Shown: positions 5,593 to 7,401 of the stretch, piece by piece | How positions within the stretch are numbered: position 1 is the first letter of the stretch | How the letters are laid out: each line of letters starts with the position of its first letter | Assembly: GCA_039177895.1 (NCBI GenBank) | Contig: JBCDFO010000250.1 | Location: 1 to 7,401, forward strand | Reading direction: 5' to 3' | Source of the DNA: JBCBEX01 sp039177895 | GTDB taxonomy: Bacteria; Bacteroidota; Rhodothermia; Rhodothermales; Rubricoccaceae | DNA: 7,401 nucleotides | Made by a program: the position numbers and the translations under genes | The notes under the pieces: model-generated | What the model was told of the DNA's origin: nothing | The model's database searches: none | The model's input: only the letters and a program-made list of their open reading frames with translations

Positions 5593-6306
5593 ATGGGAGA
5601 GCCATTCACGACGGCCGTGCGCCCGCCAGAGTTCTTCCCGTCGCTCCCCGTGGCGGCGCTGCTCGTTGCGGCCGACCGGTTCGTGGTCGCGGACACGTTC
5701 GCCTACAGCCGCCAGTCACACCAAAACCGGACGCGCATCCGGACGTCGGCAGGCACGGGGCGCGACGCAATGTGGCTCACCGTGCCCGTCCGGAAGGGAC
5801 CGCCGGGTCGTTCGATCTACAGCGTGCCGCTCGCCGATCCGCGCGGCGGCTGGCGACGAGCCCACCAGCGTACCCTCGCCGCGTGCTACAACAACGCGCC
5901 GTACTTCGCCCACTACGCCCCCCAACTGGCATCGCTCTTCGACACGGTATTCGAGGCACCGGCACCACCCACGCTCGGCACCCTCACCGTGGCAACGATG
6001 CAGTGGGCCCACCAGGTGCTCGCGTCCAACGCCGAGATCGTGGTAGCCTCGGCGCTGTCCGCGCGTCCGAGCACGCTGCCCGGCGTGTGGGAAGCGGCAG
6101 GCCAGGGTACGCTGCTCGCACTGCCGGATGTGGTCGAGATCGAGCGCGCCCTGCTCCCCGGTGCGCCGGTGCAGGGCCTCGCGTTCGACGAGCCGCCTCG
6201 GCGGCAGGTCTTCGAGGGCTTCGTGCCCGGCTGCGGCCTCCTCGATCTCGTGTTCAACTACGGCCCAGCCGCCGCCTCGATGCTGCGTGCCGGTATCAGG
6301 CGCTGA
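5593..6306 (+). CDS. WbqC-like family protein
   Basis: The 237-residue product matches the WbqC-like family along its whole length. The N-terminal pattern RPPEFFPSLPVAALLVAADR (residues 10-29) is followed by a Ser-x-x-Asn-Arg-x-x-Ile-like segment (SHQNRTRIRTS), WLTVPVRKG, a basic W-R-R-A-H-Q-R-T-L stretch and NNAPYFAHY. The C-terminal FEGFVPGCGLLDLVFNYGP corresponds to the family's closing G-F-x-P-x-x-x-x-x-D-x-x-F-N-x-G-P motif. Members occur in O-antigen and other surface-polysaccharide loci, but the biochemical activity is not established and I do not assign one. There is no signal peptide or membrane helix, so it is cytosolic. The ATG at 5593 has a TAGGAG sequence, overlapping the crcB stop, only two bases upstream, too close for an efficient ribosome binding site; translational coupling to crcB is likelier. 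No other sugar genes are nearby. Confidence 0.85.
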   Translation: MGEPFTTAVRPPEFFPSLPVAALLVAADRFVVADTFAYSRQSHQNRTRIRTSAGTGRDAMWLTVPVRKGPPGRSIYSVPLADPRGGWRRAHQRTLAACYNNAPYFAHYAPQLASLFDTVFEAPAPPTLGTLTVATMQWAHQVLASNAEIVVASALSARPSTLPGVWEAAGQGTLLALPDVVEIERALLPGAPVQGLAFDEPPRRQVFEGFVPGCGLLDLVFNYGPAAASMLRAGIRR

Positions 6307-6506
6307 ACAGGGCGGTGCACATAGGGGGACACCGGAGAGGCGTCCCGGGCTTACGCTGAAAACAGCAGCTATCGGCCCGCGTGAGGAACTGCCGGAGAAA
6401 CAGGACCGTCGCTTTCCCTCACATCTCTGCGTGCAGGATCGGCGTGGCTTCCGTCGGGTCTCGCCCTGCCGCGTACTCAGCACCTCTCACTCCACGCCCT
6501 ATCCCC
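6307..6506 (+). promoter_or_regulatory. Leader region of the rhodopsin gene, no clear promoter seen
   Basis: This 200-base gap separates the WbqC-like gene from the rhodopsin and should contain the rhodopsin promoter. I see no convincing Bacteroidota-type -33/-7 pair (TTTG and TAnnTTTG), no sigma70 pair and no Shine-Dalgarno sequence before the ATG. Two weak inverted repeats are present: GGGAC/GTCCC (6326-6330 and 6342-6346) and GCTG-AAAA-CAGC (6355-6366). Neither has a T run. The assignment as regulatory rests on position only. Confidence 0.3.
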
Positions 6507-7385
6507 ATGGAGATGATTCCGAATCTCACGTACGAGAACTTCTTCTCGATCAGTCCGATGGCCTACCACATGACGGGCCACATCCTCACCTTGGGGTATG
6601 CCGTCATGTTCGCGGGCCTGCTCTACTTCGCGCTCACGATCAAGACCGTGCTGCCGAAGTACCGCATCTCCTCCGTCCTCTCGGCGGTCGTGATGGTGTC
6701 CGCAGCGCTGCTGCTCTACAAGCAGGCGCAGAGCTGGGAGTCCTCGTTCCTCTGGAACGGCGAGACCGGCATGTTCGACCCGGTCGCCTTAGCTGGGGGC
6801 GCCATGGCAGCGGGCCCCGACGTGTTCAGCAACGGCTTCCGGTACCTGAACTGGCTCATTGACGTGCCGATGCTGCTCTTCCAGATCCTCTTCGTGGTCT
6901 CGCTGACGACGAGCACGTTCTCCTCGATCCGTAACCAGTTCTGGTTCTCGGGCACGGGCATGATCGTGACGGGCTACATCGGCCAGTTCTACGAGGTCTC
7001 CAGCCCGACGATGCTCCTCATCTGGGGCACGATCTCGACGCTGTTCTTCTTCCACGTCCTCTACCTCATGAAGAAGGTCATCAACGAGGGCAAGGTGGGC
7101 ATCCCCGCCAAGTCGCAGAAGCTGATGGACCAGATCTGGCTGCTCTTCTTCGTCTCGTGGATGCTCTACCCGGGTGCCTACCTGCTGCCCGTCGTCACGG
7201 GTGGCCACGAGGGTTCGATGATGGCGCTCCTCGGCCCCGACGCGAGCGTCGTCGGTCGCCAGATGACCTACACCGTCGCCGACGTGAGCTCGAAGGTGAT
7301 CTACGGCATCCTCCTCACGATGGTCGCTCAGGACCTCAGCGAGAACGAAGGCTACACCTACAACAAGATGACCGAGGTCGCCTAG
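6507..7385 (+). CDS. Light-driven sodium-pumping rhodopsin (NDQ type, KR2-like)
   Basis: A 292-residue seven-helix retinal protein of the inner membrane that uses light to export Na+ (and H+ when Na+ is scarce, as known for KR2). The helix C motif is Asn115, Asp119, Gln126 within RYLNWLIDVPMLLFQ, the defining NDQ set (KR2 N112, D116, Q123). Arg112, Asp105, Asn109 and His25 also match. Retinal would bind Lys263 in ADVSSK, with counter-ion partner Asp259. Glu10, Glu163 and Arg251 match the extracellular release cluster of KR2. Long stretches such as TSTFSSIRNQFWFSG and ITGYIGQFYE-like segments are nearly KR2-like. Differences: Ser56 and Thr271 replace KR2 Asn61 and Gly263 at the cytoplasmic uptake side, the B-C loop is about eight residues longer and the F-G loop about five longer. 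I chose ATG 6507 (MEMIPNLTYENFF) because it aligns with the KR2 start; a GTG at 6381 would add 42 Arg-rich residues. No retinal-synthesis gene is visible. Confidence 0.96.
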   Translation: MEMIPNLTYENFFSISPMAYHMTGHILTLGYAVMFAGLLYFALTIKTVLPKYRISSVLSAVVMVSAALLLYKQAQSWESSFLWNGETGMFDPVALAGGAMAAGPDVFSNGFRYLNWLIDVPMLLFQILFVVSLTTSTFSSIRNQFWFSGTGMIVTGYIGQFYEVSSPTMLLIWGTISTLFFFHVLYLMKKVINEGKVGIPAKSQKLMDQIWLLFFVSWMLYPGAYLLPVVTGGHEGSMMALLGPDASVVGRQMTYTVADVSSKVIYGILLTMVAQDLSENEGYTYNKMTEVA

Positions 7386-7401
7386 CAGGCCCCTCGCCAC
7401 C

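Noticed and set aside
5716..6483. A 255-residue open frame on the - strand opposite the WbqC-like gene
   Set aside because: It is Arg/Gly/Cys-rich without any recognisable motif and mirrors the GC-rich third positions of the + strand gene, which has a clear family match.
6789..7400. A 203-residue open frame on the - strand opposite the rhodopsin
   Set aside because: The composition (Asp, His, Glu, Arg) is typical of antisense reading of a high-GC membrane protein gene; the + strand product is certain.

Overview
This is a compact, GC-rich window in which every supported gene lies on the + strand. Two things point to a marine or halophilic bacterium of the Bacteroidota/Rhodothermota group (Rhodothermales-like): the last gene is a sodium-pump-type rhodopsin very close in sequence to KR2, and the ribosomal protein bS16 carries the long Ala/Pro/Glu-rich tail seen in that group. 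The near absence of Shine-Dalgarno sequences before the starts fits this. Genus and species cannot be read from the sequence.

Layout: (1) Bases 2-1541 hold translation genes: the 3' part of rpsP (bS16) with a large extension ending in a helix-hairpin-helix-like domain, a clear intrinsic terminator, then rimM. trmD, which often follows, is absent here. (2) Bases 1602-3413 encode a 603-residue single-pass membrane protein: a large cytoplasmic part with a longin/roadblock-like segment, one membrane helix and a periplasmic OmpA-type peptidoglycan-binding domain. (3) Bases 3414-5215 hold a small helical protein gene (3620-3829) and an orphan ABC-type solute-binding protein (3942-4985), set among several repeat blocks that all have a 7-base period. 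(4) Bases 5216-6306 hold crcB (fluoride channel) and a WbqC-like gene 5 bases downstream, probably one transcript. (5) Bases 6507-7385 encode a light-driven sodium pump rhodopsin with the NDQ motif. The window ends 16 bases after it.

The genes do not form one obvious pathway. They look like core genes (rpsP, rimM) followed by envelope and ion-homeostasis functions: peptidoglycan anchoring, solute uptake, fluoride export, a surface-polysaccharide-associated family, and sodium export by light. The most unusual material is the set of heptanucleotide repeats between 3834 and 5211. One block codes for part of the solute-binding protein's signal sequence, one overlaps that gene's stop codon, and an array of eight perfect copies ends five bases before the crcB start. 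The rhodopsin is clearly assigned, with differences from KR2 at the ion-uptake constriction and in two loops.
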